Source: Strix aluco
Lineage: Eukaryota; Chordata; Aves; Strigiformes; Strigidae
Reading direction: 5' to 3'
Length of the DNA: 64,000 bases
NCBI RefSeq assembly: GCF_031877795.1
Contig: NC_133954.1
Span: 8,399,256-8,463,255 of the forward strand
Shown in pieces: positions 11,864 to 24,500 of this stretch. A model generated the notes under the pieces. The model worked only from the letters and a program-made list of their open reading frames with translations. It was not told the DNA's origin and ran no database searches. The first letter of the stretch is position 1; each line of letters starts with the position of its first letter. The position numbers and the translations under genes are program-made.

Positions 11864-12327
11864 CTGCCCTGCTTGGTGATGATCATCTCGGTCTGGTGCT
11901 TGTGGAACTTGGCCCAGAGCGGGTAGTTGTTGAGCATCACCTGCACCTTCCCGGCCGCCCGGTACCCGGGGAGGGCGCAGAGCGGCCCGGCGCGGGGGCA
12001 CAACGGCGCAGCCCCGGGGGTGTAAGCGCCCTCCGCACCCCCGTACAGCTCCGCGCCCGCGTAACCCTCCACCGCGTAACCCTCCACCGGAGCAGCCGCG
12101 GGAGGCGGCGGGGCCCGGTAAGGCGGGCACGGTCCCAGAAACCGGCCGCCGAAGCTACCGGGAGCACCGTAGGGTAGCGGGGGGACTCCCGGCTCCGGTC
12201 CCCCTCCATCACCGTAGAAGGCGGCGGCATCCCGGGGGCCCGGCGGCTCCTTGGCGAAGCTGGAGGTGCCGCTGAGCATGGGGGCGGCGGGGCGGGGGGC
12301 TCCGGTGCCCGGCTCCAGCGCGCCCAT
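11864..12327 (-). CDS. TBX21: T-bet (TBX21), exon 1 only
   Basis: The first coding exon of T-bet, the T-box transcription factor that directs Th1, NK and related lymphocyte programmes. It encodes 154 residues plus two bases, from MGALEPGTG to TKQG(R), and ends at a good donor CAG|GTGAG (11863/11864). The first 125 residues are a Gly/Pro/Ala/Tyr-rich transactivation region with [14 protein letters not shown] and a duplicated [10 protein letters not shown]. From about residue 126 the T-box begins ([19 protein letters not shown], then TEMIITKQG), matching the human segment up to the same exon border. EOMES and TBR1 share the T-box start but not this neighbourhood; TBX21 lies between OSBPL7 and TBKBP1 in human. 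Exons 2 onward, with most of the DNA-binding domain, are absent from the window. GC content is very high throughout. Confidence 0.93.
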
Positions 12328-12440
12328 GGACGGGGGGGGCGGGCACCGGCCCCGTTCAGCCGCTCATGGGGGCCCCACCGGCGGCCCCGGGACCGCGTTT
12401 CAGCGGTTCCCCCCCCACCGGGCTCCCACCGCCCCCTCCA
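11940..12440 (-). promoter_or_regulatory. CpG-rich 5' end of TBX21
   Basis: Dense CpG covers the first exon and about 100 bases upstream of the ATG. No TATA box is visible. The transcription start cannot be fixed from sequence alone. Confidence 0.5.
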
Positions 12441-14564
12441 TGCCCAGCGGCCCCGGATGGGGGGGGTGAGAGAGTGGGGATGGGGGGGGGGACGGCGAGC
12501 CGGGACAAGCCAAGGGGGAAGGGGGTTAAAAAAAACAAACCAGAAAAACAAACAAAAAAACCCCAAAAAAAACCCAAACACCTGGAAAGCCCCCAAAAGT
12601 GCCGTCGGAGGGGGTGGGGGGGTGTCGGCGGCGTGGCGGGGGGGGGCCCACCCTGCCCCGCTGCTGCCGGTGCCGCTGCCGGTGCCCTCACACGCTCCAC
12701 CTGCCCATCCCCGTGGCCCCGCGCCTCTTATCCAAAGAAGCGGCTCCGCGCCGGGAGCTCCGCCCCCCGCCACCCCCCCCCCGCGGAGCCGGCCCCCACC
12801 GGGGCGGGGGGGGGCGGGCCGGGAGGCGGGGAGCGGGACACGCGGGTCCCGGACACGCGGGGAGCGCAGCTCGGGAGGGGATGGGGGGACACGGGGGACA
12901 CGGAGAGTGGGAGGGGATGGGGGACACGGGGGGCACTGGGGAGGGGGGAGATGGGAGGGGGGACGCGGGAGGAGCCGGGGCCGTGGGACAGGGCAGGGAT
13001 GGGGACACGGGAGGGGACAGGGACACTCTGAGGGGACACGGGGACAGAGCGTGGTGTGACCAAAGGACCGGGGCGGGGGCCACGCTCCGGTGTTTTGGGG
13101 CTCTGGGGTGGCGCAGGGCACTGGGGGCCCTTAATTAACCCATTAATTAACCCGGGAGTGGTGAGTGGGTCCTGTGTGCGGGTGTTTCCCCCCTGGGGAG
13201 ACCGGGGCAGCCCCCAGACTCGATATTTGGGGTCCCCCCCCACACCCCCTGGTGTCACAGCGGACACGGGAGGCGGCTCAGGCTGTCCCGGGGACCGGGG
13301 CTGGGGGCGGGGGGGGCTCGTCCCGTTCTCGGCCTCCTTCCCCTTCTGCTGGATTTGGGGTGGTCCAAGCACCCCAGGGAGCTCAGACACACCGTGCCCA
13401 CCCTCCGTGCCCACCCCGAGGCCAGGCCTTTCCGGCACCTGCCCTTGACCCCGATGTGCCGGGGGAAGTCCCCGTGTCCCCCGGAGCCATCACAAAGGCA
13501 TTTTTGCTCTGGAGGGGCCGCTTCCCTTGGCAGCTCCCCAGCTCAGCGCCCATCAATACTTTCCATTCCCAGTGGGGCAGCGCCGCGGGGGGGTGGGGGA
13601 CGGCTGGGTGCCACCCTGCGCCCATCGCTGCCACACCACAGGGAAGGACGAGTGACACTGCCACCAGCCCCTGTGTCCCCTTCCTGGGGTCCTGGCTCGG
13701 CCCTGGGGTGCAGGGATGTGTCCAGCCTTCCCCAGGCCTGCGGGACCCCCCCTGGGGCTGGGGGTGTGTGTAGAGGGGGGGGAGAAGGGGGCATATGTGG
13801 GTCTCTACCAAACCCACATCTAAATCCCCTGGGCCCCACGGTCCCGGGGTCGCAGGTGCCCCCCTCCTGGAGGGCAGCGGGAGCGGATGGGGACAGGGGT
13901 GGGGATGGGGACAGGGATGGGGATGAGGATGAGAACAGCTCTGCTTCCCCCACGGAGGGATCCAGCTGTGGGGCAGGAGGAAATGGGGAGTTAAGGATGC
14001 ACAGGGCAGGGGCTGTGGCTGTGGGGGGCGGATGGACGGGACCCCCACGTCCGGCCGGAGCGGTGGTCTCGCAGGGGGGGTTGTGTATTGGCCCATCAGA
14101 CACAGCTTAGCAGCCATTCCGACCGGCTTTTCACCGGTGTCATTGTTCCGAGGGGTCCCCGGGCTTCAATCCCTATGCAAAGCCCCCCCCCCCCCCGCTG
14201 CTGTCCCCCCCCCCTCCTGCTTTTCCGGCTTCCTGCCAGCTCCTCCCGGCCCCTAATCCCTCAGGAGTTAGTGGGGGAGAGGGGCTGGTGTTGGGGCATG
14301 TGGCAGTGGAAGGGGGGGTGTGCGGGGTTTTGCAGCCCCCCCCGCCCCGTGCTCACCCCTGGCCTGGTGTGCACACAAACACACACAAACACGCACACAC
14401 ACGCGTGTACCCCCCTCCCTGGCACAGCCGCTGCCCGCTGTGCGTGATGCCTGTGTCCAGGGCAGCGCATGGCAGCTGTGTCTTCCCCCCCCCCGGGCAC
14501 CCCCAGGCTGCCAGGGCACCGCCACCCCCTCCCGACCCATCAGGCAGGAATCCCCCCACCGAGT

Positions 14565-14770
14565 TCCCAAGTGAAGAAAAAGAAGGAAAACAAGGAAATT
14601 TCCAGAAAATTTTTCTAGGAGGTAAAAATAAAGGCCGGAGGGGGGATTATGGATGGGGGGGAGCGACTTATTAAGGGAGGGGGGGAAGCAAGTGGTGCAG
14701 CACATGTGCTCCCTGACGTCACGACGTGCTAATTCATTCCTGTTATACCATCGCCGGCGAGGATAAATTC
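14565..14770. promoter_or_regulatory. Candidate regulatory element (kB, E-box, CRE words)
   Basis: An AT-richer island in very GC-rich DNA. It contains the perfect kB palindrome GGAAATTTCC (14594-14603), an E-box palindrome CACATGTG, the CRE octamer TGACGTCA and a homeobox-like CTAATTCATTCC. It lies about 2.3 kb upstream of the TBX21 start. This is a pattern-based guess only. Confidence 0.35.
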
Positions 14771-17700
14771 ACAGGCACAGCCCCCCCGCCGCGAGATCCG
14801 CCGTCGCGGTCGCCCAGATGGGTGTCGGGCCCATGAGCATCCCCGCTGCGCCCGTGGCTGGGGACCTGCCACCACCACCCCATGTCCCCCACACCCCTGG
14901 GGGTCCCGGTCCCGGATGGTGCCGACAGCGGGATCTGGCAGGGTGGGGGAAGGAGCGTGGCTCTGTCCCCAGGATGTCATGTCCTTGAGTGTTGTGTCCC
15001 CCCCACACCCCCCTGCCACGGTAAAGTGACACCGGGGGACACTGCCCTCCCTGGGAGACACAGCGGGACTCCTGGGGCGATGGTTGTCACACGTGTCCCT
15101 GCGCAGGGAGGACTCGCTCAGGGCCAGGGGGGAGCCGTGTCCTGACTGTCACCTTGAACAGCCTCCGACGGCCCCGTCTACCGGTGTCAGGGATGCTCCA
15201 GGGCACCCTCAGCCCGGGGATTGGGGCTTGGTCCCCCCCCGACGTCGTGTCCCTTGGGATGGAACAGTGTCTGCGCCAAGCGGCCGGAGCTCAGCCCTCC
15301 ACGGCAAGGGAGCACCAGGATTTGGGTCCAAACCTCCCTAAAGCCGGGCAGCGACTCTGCAGCAGCAAATCTGGCCTGGTGTCCTCACCTGCAGGGCCCT
15401 TCCTGGAGGGCAGGAGCCCTGGGGACCTCCTCGGGGCTAAATTCCCCTCCTTCTTCAAGCCCCGTGCCTCAGTTTCCCCTCCGCAGCTGGCTGATGCAAG
15501 ACGGCGCTTTGCACATCCGAGCATCCTCGAGAGCACGGGGCCGGTGGCCGAGGGTGGCAGCGTGTGGGCCCCCGTGCCCGTGGGTCCCGCTTGGCCACTC
15601 GTCCGGTTTCCGGCGCTCGCTGAGACACCAGCACCCGCAGAGGGGCCGGGGAGGAAACAGCTCACGCTGCAGGATACGCCCCACGGGCCGGGGCCGCGCT
15701 TGCTGCCTCGCAGGCTCTGCCCCATGGGCCACATCCCTCCCCAAAGCAGCCGCAGCGTCGAGCCCGCGCCCGTCCCCCGGCAGGACCTCCAGTCTCCCTC
15801 CCTGCCTCAGTTTCTCCTCTTGCAGCTGCAGGATTGAACATCCCCAACCTTGGGGTCCCCAGCACCGGCACGGGATGGGGGTTGGAGCCTTTGCGGGGGG
15901 GATTGTCCCAGACACCCCCTGTGACCTGTCACCTCTGTGACATGTCTCCATCCTGCATCTCACCGCTCCTGGACGTCAGCCCGGTTGATCCCAGGACCAA
16001 CTCCCCGGCTGAGGCAGCGGGCAGGACCCAGCCCCCAGCAGGGTGCCCCGCTGTCCCCAAGCCCCCCTGTCCCCAAGCCCCCCTGTCCCCAAGCTCCCCT
16101 GTCCCCACGCCACCCTCCAGCCCAGACCCCAGGCAGGTGCCGGTGCTGCTGCGGGGATTTGCCTTTCCGTCAGGAATTTGGCTGTTGGGGACCGAGGGGA
16201 AACTTGGGGGTTATTTTCTTAGTAAATGGCATTGTTCCTGTTTTCATTATTAAAACGAGCGCGAAGGCACCGGGCACCCACGGGGGCTAAATTTGGTCTC
16301 AGGGAAAAACAAAAATACTCCCCCCAGCCCGGAGGAATTTGCATCTCGCTGCTGCTCGAAGGCAGCGCGGTGCCGAGAAGTTCATGGAGGCATGAATGCA
16401 AACCGCAGCGCGGCCGGGCCGGGCCGGCCACCTGCCACCCACCCGGGGGACCCCCGGGGCACCCCCCGCCACCCCTCTGCGGGGCCGCATCCTGCACCTG
16501 CCTGCACCCAGCCCTGGGTGCTTCACAGCCCAGGGGCCGGAGGGTGCAGGGGGAGATGGAGCCTCACCCCTGGTCCCTCTCTGCTGTACCCCCGAGCGGA
16601 GCGATGCTGCTGAGCCCCCCCCCAACAGCCCGCCTGGGCTCTCACCCTGCAAAGCCCCTTCCTGCACCCCCAGGCACCTTGTCGTCCCCCCCCCCAAAAA
16701 AAAGCACAGCCTGGTTCCACACCACCAGCAGTGTCCTGTGAGTCAGAGCGAGCAGGGGAAGCCGAGTCGCAGGTGGGGAATGGGGCAGAGCCGGTGGATG
16801 GTTTGGGGGGCTCGGCCCCCACCGCAGCGGGTCCTGGCCCCCATCCGCCCCACGCCGCCGCGCCCCGCCCTGCGCCCCAACACTGTCACCCCCCCTCCTT
16901 CCTGCCCCAAACCACTCGGCAGCCGCCACGCTCCACCCCGGCCCTTTGGCAGCCCCGCTTTGGGGGGAAGCCCCATGGCGGGGGGGGGGCTGAGGGGAAG
17001 GAGGGGAGTGGGGCAGGGGGGGCCGTGGTGAGCCCGTCCCGCTGTGGGGCTTCCCCTGAGCACCCTCAAACCATTTAGTGGGAGGAATCCTGACCGGTGC
17101 TGGGAGGATGCTCAGCACCTCCCGCTGCCGGATCCCGCTGGAAGGGGAGCACCCATGGGTGCTGCCCCTTCCCCAGCGCTGTCAGAGCCAGGCCGGGGCC
17201 AGCCGGGGGTGACAAGTCGATAGCAGCTCTGCGAGGCGGGGGGGGGGGGTCAGTGGCTGGGGGGGGCCGAGCAGACGGCTCCTTAATCTCAGGGAAGGAA
17301 GCAGCTCTGGTTACGGAGCTGCCCTCGGTGTAAAAGGAGAGCAACAGGAAGAAAAGTCATTAACATCGTTCCAGCCGCTGCCATCCAAAACCCTCCTGGT
17401 GCTCGGCCCCGCGTCGCCAACCCCCGCACCCCCCACGCCCCCGCCACCGCGCTCCCGGGGGGCCCTGGCATGGGGTGGCACGAGGGGTCCGGCCTAGGGA
17501 TCCCCCCTTCCCATGCTCCATCCCTGGGGTGGTCCCGCTCGAAGCCCCAGCTCCCGGAGTCACGGGATTTAGCGGTCCTGGCCTCCTGCCTGCGGGACAG
17601 ATCCTGCGCGCTGGCCCCGGCTGCGGCTCCAGTCCCTCCTCCTCCTCTTCCTCGCCGTGGCCCTGGGAGGTGGCAGTGTGCGTGGGGCAGCTTCCCACAA

Positions 17701-18639
17701 CCTCCCCATGTGGGTGCCACCATGTCTGGGGTGTCACCATGCCCAGTGCGCCACCATGCCCAGGGTGTCACTGTGTCCGGGGTGTCACCATATCTGTGGT
17801 GCCGCCACCCCCCCACCCCGTGCACGGAGCAGGAGCACCAGGGAGCTTTGATGAGTGTGACGTGGGTGTGCGAGGGTGTGCATGGGTGTGCAAGAGGGCT
17901 GGCCAGAGCGTGTGTTAGTGTGGGTGGGTGTGCAAGGGCTGGGGGGGTTGTGCGAGGGGGCTGTTGTGTGCAGGGACAGCTGTGGGTGTGCAAGGGCCCC
18001 CGCCACACGCGTGTGAGGATGCTGGTGTGAGGGTGCCTGCGTGTGCGCAGGAGCCCGCGCCGTGCGAGCGAGCAGCGCAGGGTGTGTGTGTGTGTGTGGG
18101 GGGGTCCACAGGGTGTGCCAGAGCCCCCCCCGCTCCCCGCCAGCACCCGTCGAGCCGGGGGGAGCCTGTTTCACCCCCCGCCGCCGCTCGCCGGCCCCTC
18201 GCCCCCTTCCTGTACGAGGGAATTTGCTTCAGCGGGAGCCAGATCCTCGGTGAAAAGCTGCAGCTCCCTGGGGAGCGCCGGGGGGCTGCAGCCCCTGTCT
18301 GGCCGGTTTAGCGTGACGGGGGCGCGTGGGGCTGCGGGGCTCGGGCCCCCGGCCCTTCCTCTTCGTCAGCGGGAGGCGAAGGCCGGGGAGTGATGTGCGC
18401 TGACCGGGCGGGGGGACGGCGGGCGAGACACGGGCTACAGCTTCTGACAACACGCGGCCCCGCGGGCACACACGCGTGTGCGGGATCGCCCGCCCCGCTG
18501 CCCTCCCGAGAGCCCCCGATCGGGGATGTGGCCACGGGAGGGGTCCCGCAGGCTCCGTGACATGGGTGACATGGGGACATGGGGGTGCTGGACCCTTCTG
18601 GGATGGTGCTGAGGATGCTCCAGCCGAACAGAAGAGATG

Positions 18640-19015
18640 GTGATGTCTGATCCTGCCCCATAGGTGCCAATCCTGCCCCTTTAGGTCCCATCCTGTCCCT
18701 CAGGGTCCTGTCCTGCCACACAGGGTCTCATCCTGCCCCATTAGGTCCCATCCTGTCCCTCAGGGTCCTGTTCTGCCACTCAGGGTCTCATCCTGCCCCT
18801 TTAGGTCCCATCCTGTCCTGCAGGGTCCTGTCCTACTCTGCAAGGTTCTACCCTGCCCCACAGGGACTGATCTTGCCCCGTTGGGTCCCATCTTGTCCCT
18901 CAGGTCCTGTCCTGCCACGTAGGGTCTCATCCTGCCCTGTTGGGTCCCATCCTGTCCCATCAGGTCCCATCCTGTCCCATCAGGTCCCATGCAGTTCTGC
19001 AGGGTCCGACGTGGC
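18640..19015. repeat. Minisatellite, about 60-bp unit with 30-bp subunits
   Basis: About six copies of ggtcccatcctgtccctcag followed by ggtcctgtcctgccacacag-type subunits. Minus-strand frames stay open with GPDGTGWDLMGQD-like peptides, which reflects the repeat. Confidence 0.9.
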
Positions 19016-21184
19016 TCTGGAGGGCCCGATCCTGCCCCGGGGGGTGGCACGGGCTGGGGGAGGCAGCTGGAGGCAGGACAGCGACAGGGACAGACACTTG
19101 CCGCGTGCCAAAACGGCAGAGCCAGGAGTTAAAAATACCCGTGGGGGCCCTGCGACGGAAGTGGAGGTGTTGGCACCGGCTGCTCAGGGCCGGGGGGGCC
19201 ATGCTCAGGTGTCCCGGCCCCCACCGGGGACCCTCCTACCCACCACCGGGACCCCACCAAAGTGGGTGGCAGCCCCGGCTGTTGGGTTCCCCACCACGCA
19301 GAGTCAGGCACCCCAAAATACCGGGCAGGAGGAGCGTCACCAGCACCCATCCCGCGGCGGGCACACCCAGGCCGGCGTGCGCCCACCGCCACCGCGGCGG
19401 CACGGCGAGGGGCCTGTGGGAAATGCAAAGTGACAAATGACGCCCCACGTGCGTTAATTGATGTGACACGGGGCTGACACTGCGGTCGCACCCGGGGCCG
19501 GCACGCGGGAAAAGAAAAAAATCCAATCAAATGTTAAAAATAGGTCAGGGGGAAGGAGCCGGAGCCGGTTTCATTTCAGCCGCCGGTTAAAAGGAGCCGC
19601 CCGTGGGTCCAGCCGGCGCGGTGCGAGCCCGAGCGCGGCGGGGGGAGCCAAAAATGAGGGAGGGGTGTGATGGAGGTAGAAGGGGCCGGGACGTGCTGTC
19701 GGCATCGCACGGCTCTGCCGGGGCGGGGGGACCCCCAGCCCCAAATCCCGCCTGCCCAAAGCGCGGCTCTGCGCAGCACCGGGGCTCGGCATCACACCAC
19801 GATGCTCCTGCTGGCACAAATGGGGCTGGATTTATCCCCAAAATGCTGCTTCCCCCACCTCGAGCCACACCGCAGGCGCTGGAGGGCTTTAGGGGACCCC
19901 CAGGTTTCCCGTGGGGGGGTTCAGGGCAGGATTGCAGTGGGGACCGCTCCCCCAAAGGGTGGCCTGGTGCCTGGGGTGGCCTCGTGCTGGTGGTGGCCAC
20001 GGCCGCCGTCCCGGCGGGTCACAGGGAGTTCAGGCTGCCGGCGCAGGTGTCGATGGCCCCCGGGCACCCGCCTGGCGCTGGATTTTGGGCCACCGGCCAG
20101 AGCGGGGCCACCAGCGGGTCATGGCCGTCACGTCCCCACATGTCCCCGTGGCCGCAGCGAGAGCCAGGACCTGCAGCAAGAGCTGAGGAGCAGCTCCCCG
20201 GGGACATGTCTGCCACGGGGCCACCGCCATGGCTGGCCACCACCGTGCTGTCCCCGAGAGCCACACAGGGACCGGGGCAGGGGGGGTGAGGGGGACACGA
20301 TTTTTGTCCCTCCCTCCTCTGCTTCCCCAGCGCTCCCAGCATCACGGAGCAGCACCCCCCGCATCCCACCCTGGGGGGTACCAGGGCGCAGGGGGATTTT
20401 GGGGTGGGAGGGGGTTGTCTTCCACTAGATCCCCCCCACTTTGGATGCTCGATCGGGGTGACCCCGAGTTTAACCCCACTTACGGCGCCGGCAGACGCTG
20501 CCCCCGACACAGATGGGTTGTGACAGCCGAGAAGTCCCCCCCCGGCGGGCGCTGGCAAGGCGCTGGCCACGGCGGGGGGGGGGGGGGGTGAGACGAGGCC
20601 CATGTCACGGCGCGTTGGCTCCGTCACCTCCCCGCAGCGAGATGGCGGGTCCCGTACGCGCGAGGCCGGGGCCCAGCCGGCAGCTTCTGGGTCCCCAGAG
20701 GGCCCGGTGGCACTTGTCTCTCTGCAACATCTGTGATGGCGCTGGGCACATGGCAGCCAGGGCGCTGTGTGTGTGTGTCCCTGCTGTCATTTGAGGCCGC
20801 GGCCCCCCCCCGATGGTTGGGAACGAGGTGTGTGGGGGTGTCACCGCAGATGGATGCCATCACAGGGATGAGGAAGGACATTGGGGTGGCTTGGCTAGGA
20901 GGGGACATGCCACATCCTCCCCGGGGTGTCAGGGTTGGCCGTGAAGGGCAGGAGGTCCCTGGGGACTGTGGGAGCCACCACCCACCCCCCCTGCCCCGCC
21001 CCAGGCTGCGGGGCGCGGGGCTGGGGAAGGCGAGGCACGTGCGAAAACCTTCTGTCTCTCCAGGAAGAGCATCTGCGAAAGGTCAGGCAGCTGCCAGCAC
21101 ACGTGTGTGAGGGGACCAGAGCCAGAGCCCGAGCTGGCAGGGCAGCGACAGGCAGCTGCTGCCTGCAGGGCAGGAGAGCTGGGC

Positions 21185-21560
21185 ACCCCGGGGTGACACA
21201 GGCACCCCAAGGTGACGCACAGACCAGACTCCCTGGGATTTGGGCACCCTGGGGTGACGCAGGGACCTGGGAGTGATGTGGGCACACGGGGTGATGCTGG
21301 GACCAGGTACCCAGCCTGGATACAGGCACCCAGGGGTGACGTGAGCACCCAGGGGTGATGTGGGCACCCAGGGTGATGCTGGCACTGGGTACCCGGCCTG
21401 GACACAGGCACCCAGGGGTGATGTGGGCACCCAGGGGTGATGTGAGCACCCAGGGGTGATGTGGGGACCCAGAGTGATGCTGGCACTGGGTACTTGGCCT
21501 GGACACAGGCACCCAGGGGTGATGTGGGCACCCAGGGGTGATGTGGGCACCACGCTCCCC
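21185..21560. repeat. Minisatellite with higher-order structure
   Basis: Basic 20-base unit GGGTGATGTGGGCACCCAGG. Blocks of two to four units are separated by a recurring spacer (ggcactgggtacccggcctg then gacacaggcac), giving higher-order repeats of about 81 and 101 bases, at 21298-21379, 21380-21480 and 21481-21550 (last one partial). Confidence 0.9.
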
Positions 21561-24500
21561 TGAGAAGGACCCGAGCTGAGAAGCTGAAGTGCAGCAGCCC
21601 GGGGCCTTTTGCAGAGGAATGTGGGCCAAGAGCAGAACCTGTGGCCACCGCTGCAGCCGCCGGTTGTGCCACCTCCACCCACGGGGCCAAAGGGCTTCAC
21701 CCCAAGGGCGTGGGGTCCCTTCCCCCGGCCGGGCAGCCCCTCCATTTCTTATAAACGCCTCTGGCGATGCTCCCCCATGACATGGCAGCTCTGGGGCTTG
21801 TGGTTAAACCCCAGGGCTCTGGCTTTGACTCACACCGGATCCACGGCAGAGAGGGGCCTTTCGGCGCCCACGGCTGGAAAGAAACGCTCACCCGAGCAGG
21901 AGCTCCGGGCGCTTCCTCGCAGCGCCGTTTCCTATAAACCCCGACGGAGGGGAGCCGGTGCTGAGCGGCCACTGCAGCCCCCGAGCCAAGGCGAGGGATC
22001 CCCTGGAGCCCCCCTGGAGCTGCGGGGATCCCCTCCAGCTCAGTTTGGGGGGGATCAGCTTGCACACGCAGGTGATCCCCATGAGCACACGGAGCCCTTT
22101 GTCAGGCATAGGTGGAAGGAGCGAGAAACACCCGGGGTTAGGCATCAGCACAACCCTTACTAGACACCAGAGAATCCCCTTCATGGCACACACAGCCAGG
22201 GACACCAGGTCTGGCTGTCACCGTTGTCCCTGCCTGGAGCTGGCCCCGAACCCCCAGCAATGGGCCAGGAGCATCCCTGGTCCCCGTCCCCCTCCCTGTG
22301 CCGCAGGACCCAGCTGCAGGAGAAAGCGGGACCCGAGCAGCGAGAATTGTTTCATTTTTCCTCTAAATGATAGAAACGCCGAGAAAAGAAAAAAACCCAA
22401 ACCTGAAAGCCTGCTGGAAAAAGAAACCTTTTAACCGGCCCAAAATAAGAGGGGTTTTTTGCTGGGAAAAACAAAAACAAAAAAAAGTTGCCACATAGGA
22501 AACAGCGAGACGTGACCTGATGCGAGTCCGGGACGGGGACGCAGGGGGACACGGAGCCACGCGTGCGCTGTGGGGTGTCCCACCACGGTGGGGGGGGCAG
22601 AGCCCTGGGGTGGGGAGGGGGCTGCCCGCACCCCGCGTGGCTCTGGGGACCCAACGCCCTGTGCAGATGTTGTGACATCCCCGGCGTTTCGGGGGACAAT
22701 TCCCCTGCAGATGTTCCCACCGCGCTGGGGACAGGCTGGAGGAGACGGACCCCCAGCTCCTGCCACGGTGGGAAGTGCCCCCCCCCCACCTCACCCACCC
22801 CCACACACACCCCCCCCCAACCCCTCTCACAGCAGGGACCAGCTCGTCCCTTGTCACCGCAGCTGGCACAGCTGGGCCGCACCGGGGGCCCAGTGGGTCC
22901 AGTCAGACGCCTGACCCCCCCCCCCGAGAGCCCCTGAGCCCCAATTTGGGTTCTCCCACACCCCTGCTGCCAGTGGGACCCCCCCCAGACCCCCAGGCAC
23001 GGTCCCCACCCCATCCTGGTGCCGTGGGGTGCAACACCTGGGGGGGGGGGGATGCTCCTGGTCCTGCTGTCCCCTGCCCCGAGATGTGGGGACAGCGGGG
23101 GCCACCCCCCACCCCCCACCCCAAGCACCCTTGGGGCAGCTGCAGAGGCACTCGGGGGTGGGTTTGGGGACTGAGGGGGGGGGTGGTTGGGGGGGTGCCA
23201 TGCATGGGTGGCATCGCAGCACCCGGAGCCCTACGAGGTGGTCAAGGCACCCCAGGGTGCAGCGGCCCCCAGGAGCCCCGGGGGGGGGGGGGGGGGAGAT
23301 GAGGGCGAGACCAAAACCACAACCCAGCGCTGCGGTTCGCAGCTCCCTCCTGCGAGGTGCCGAGGAGGCGGCAGCAACCGAGGGAGAGGTTGGGGGGTGG
23401 GGGGGGTCAGAGGAAACGGGGCCGCACACCCCACATCCCCCCCCCCCCCCCCACCCCGGGCAGCCCCGCTTGCCCTCACACCGAGCGGTGGAGCTGCAGG
23501 GGGGTGGGTGAGGGAAACTGAGGCACGGGGGTCTTGGGGGGGGGGGGTGCAGGAGGGGGCTGGGCCCCTTTTGCAGTGGGGGTGTCTCAGGGTTTCATCC
23601 AGGTCCCCACAGGTGGATGTGGGGGTGCAGGGGCGGGGGGTGTTGTGCCCGTATCCTGCTGACGGGACGTGGCGAGCAGGCACCGAGCCTTGTGCCCCCC
23701 ACGAGCACAGGTGGCCCAAGGCCACCACCAGCCCTTTGTGTGTGTCCCCCCCCCACCCCAGCACCAGCAGCAGGAGCAGGGCAGCCCCCAGGCACCAGTT
23801 TTGGAGGCAAACGCCCCAAATTGGGGTGCTGGGACCCCCAAATCCCGCAAGCATCATGCGCCGGGGATGGGGACACGTCTGCCCTGGGTGACACACGTCC
23901 CAGAGCCACCCGGCTCCTCCCGCATGGCCCAGGAGCTGGAGAGGGGCTGGTGGGTTTTTTTCTGGGGAGGGGGCCGGGGGTCTCCGTGCCCTGGGGGGAG
24001 CCCAGCAGCCTCCTGACTCAGTGGCAGCCGCCCCCGGAGGAAAGCGGCGCTGAGTCGGTGGCAGGATGAGTAACGGCACCCGCCGTTTGACATTTATCAC
24101 GTGATTTCAAAAAAAGAGAGAAGAGCTGGGGGGGGAGAGTGGGTGGGGGGGGCGGGGGAGGGGGCCAGGCACCCCCTGCCCACCGCTGGGCCCCCCTCCT
24201 CCACCCCCATCCCAGTGCATTTCCAGTCCAAACTGGTGGACAGGCGGAGAAGGAGCCCGGCCGCCCTCGACGCCGCCCCAGGTGCGGTTCAGGCCTCGTC
24301 CCCAGGTGGGTGCAACCCCCCCCCTCCCCACCCCCAAAATTTGCTCTTTTTGGGACCATCTCATCCGCACGGGGGTCACCGCGTGTGTCCCCCCCCAGCT
24401 CAGTCCCCTCGCTCCCTGTCACCCCAGAGCTGCCGGTGCCCAGGCGAGGGGCCGGATGGGGCTGAGCGCTGGGCAGGGGCTGCTCTTCCTCGCTCCCCCC

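Noticed and set aside
15154-15963. Overlapping long frames on both strands between TBX21 and TBKBP1
   Set aside because: No recognisable domain, no conserved-looking splice sites, and composition is the same as in the flanking spacer.
21083-21690. Pro/Gly/Cys-rich repeat protein frames (PHHPWVPTSPLGA type)
   Set aside because: Product of the 20-base minisatellite, open in several frames, no signal of selection visible.
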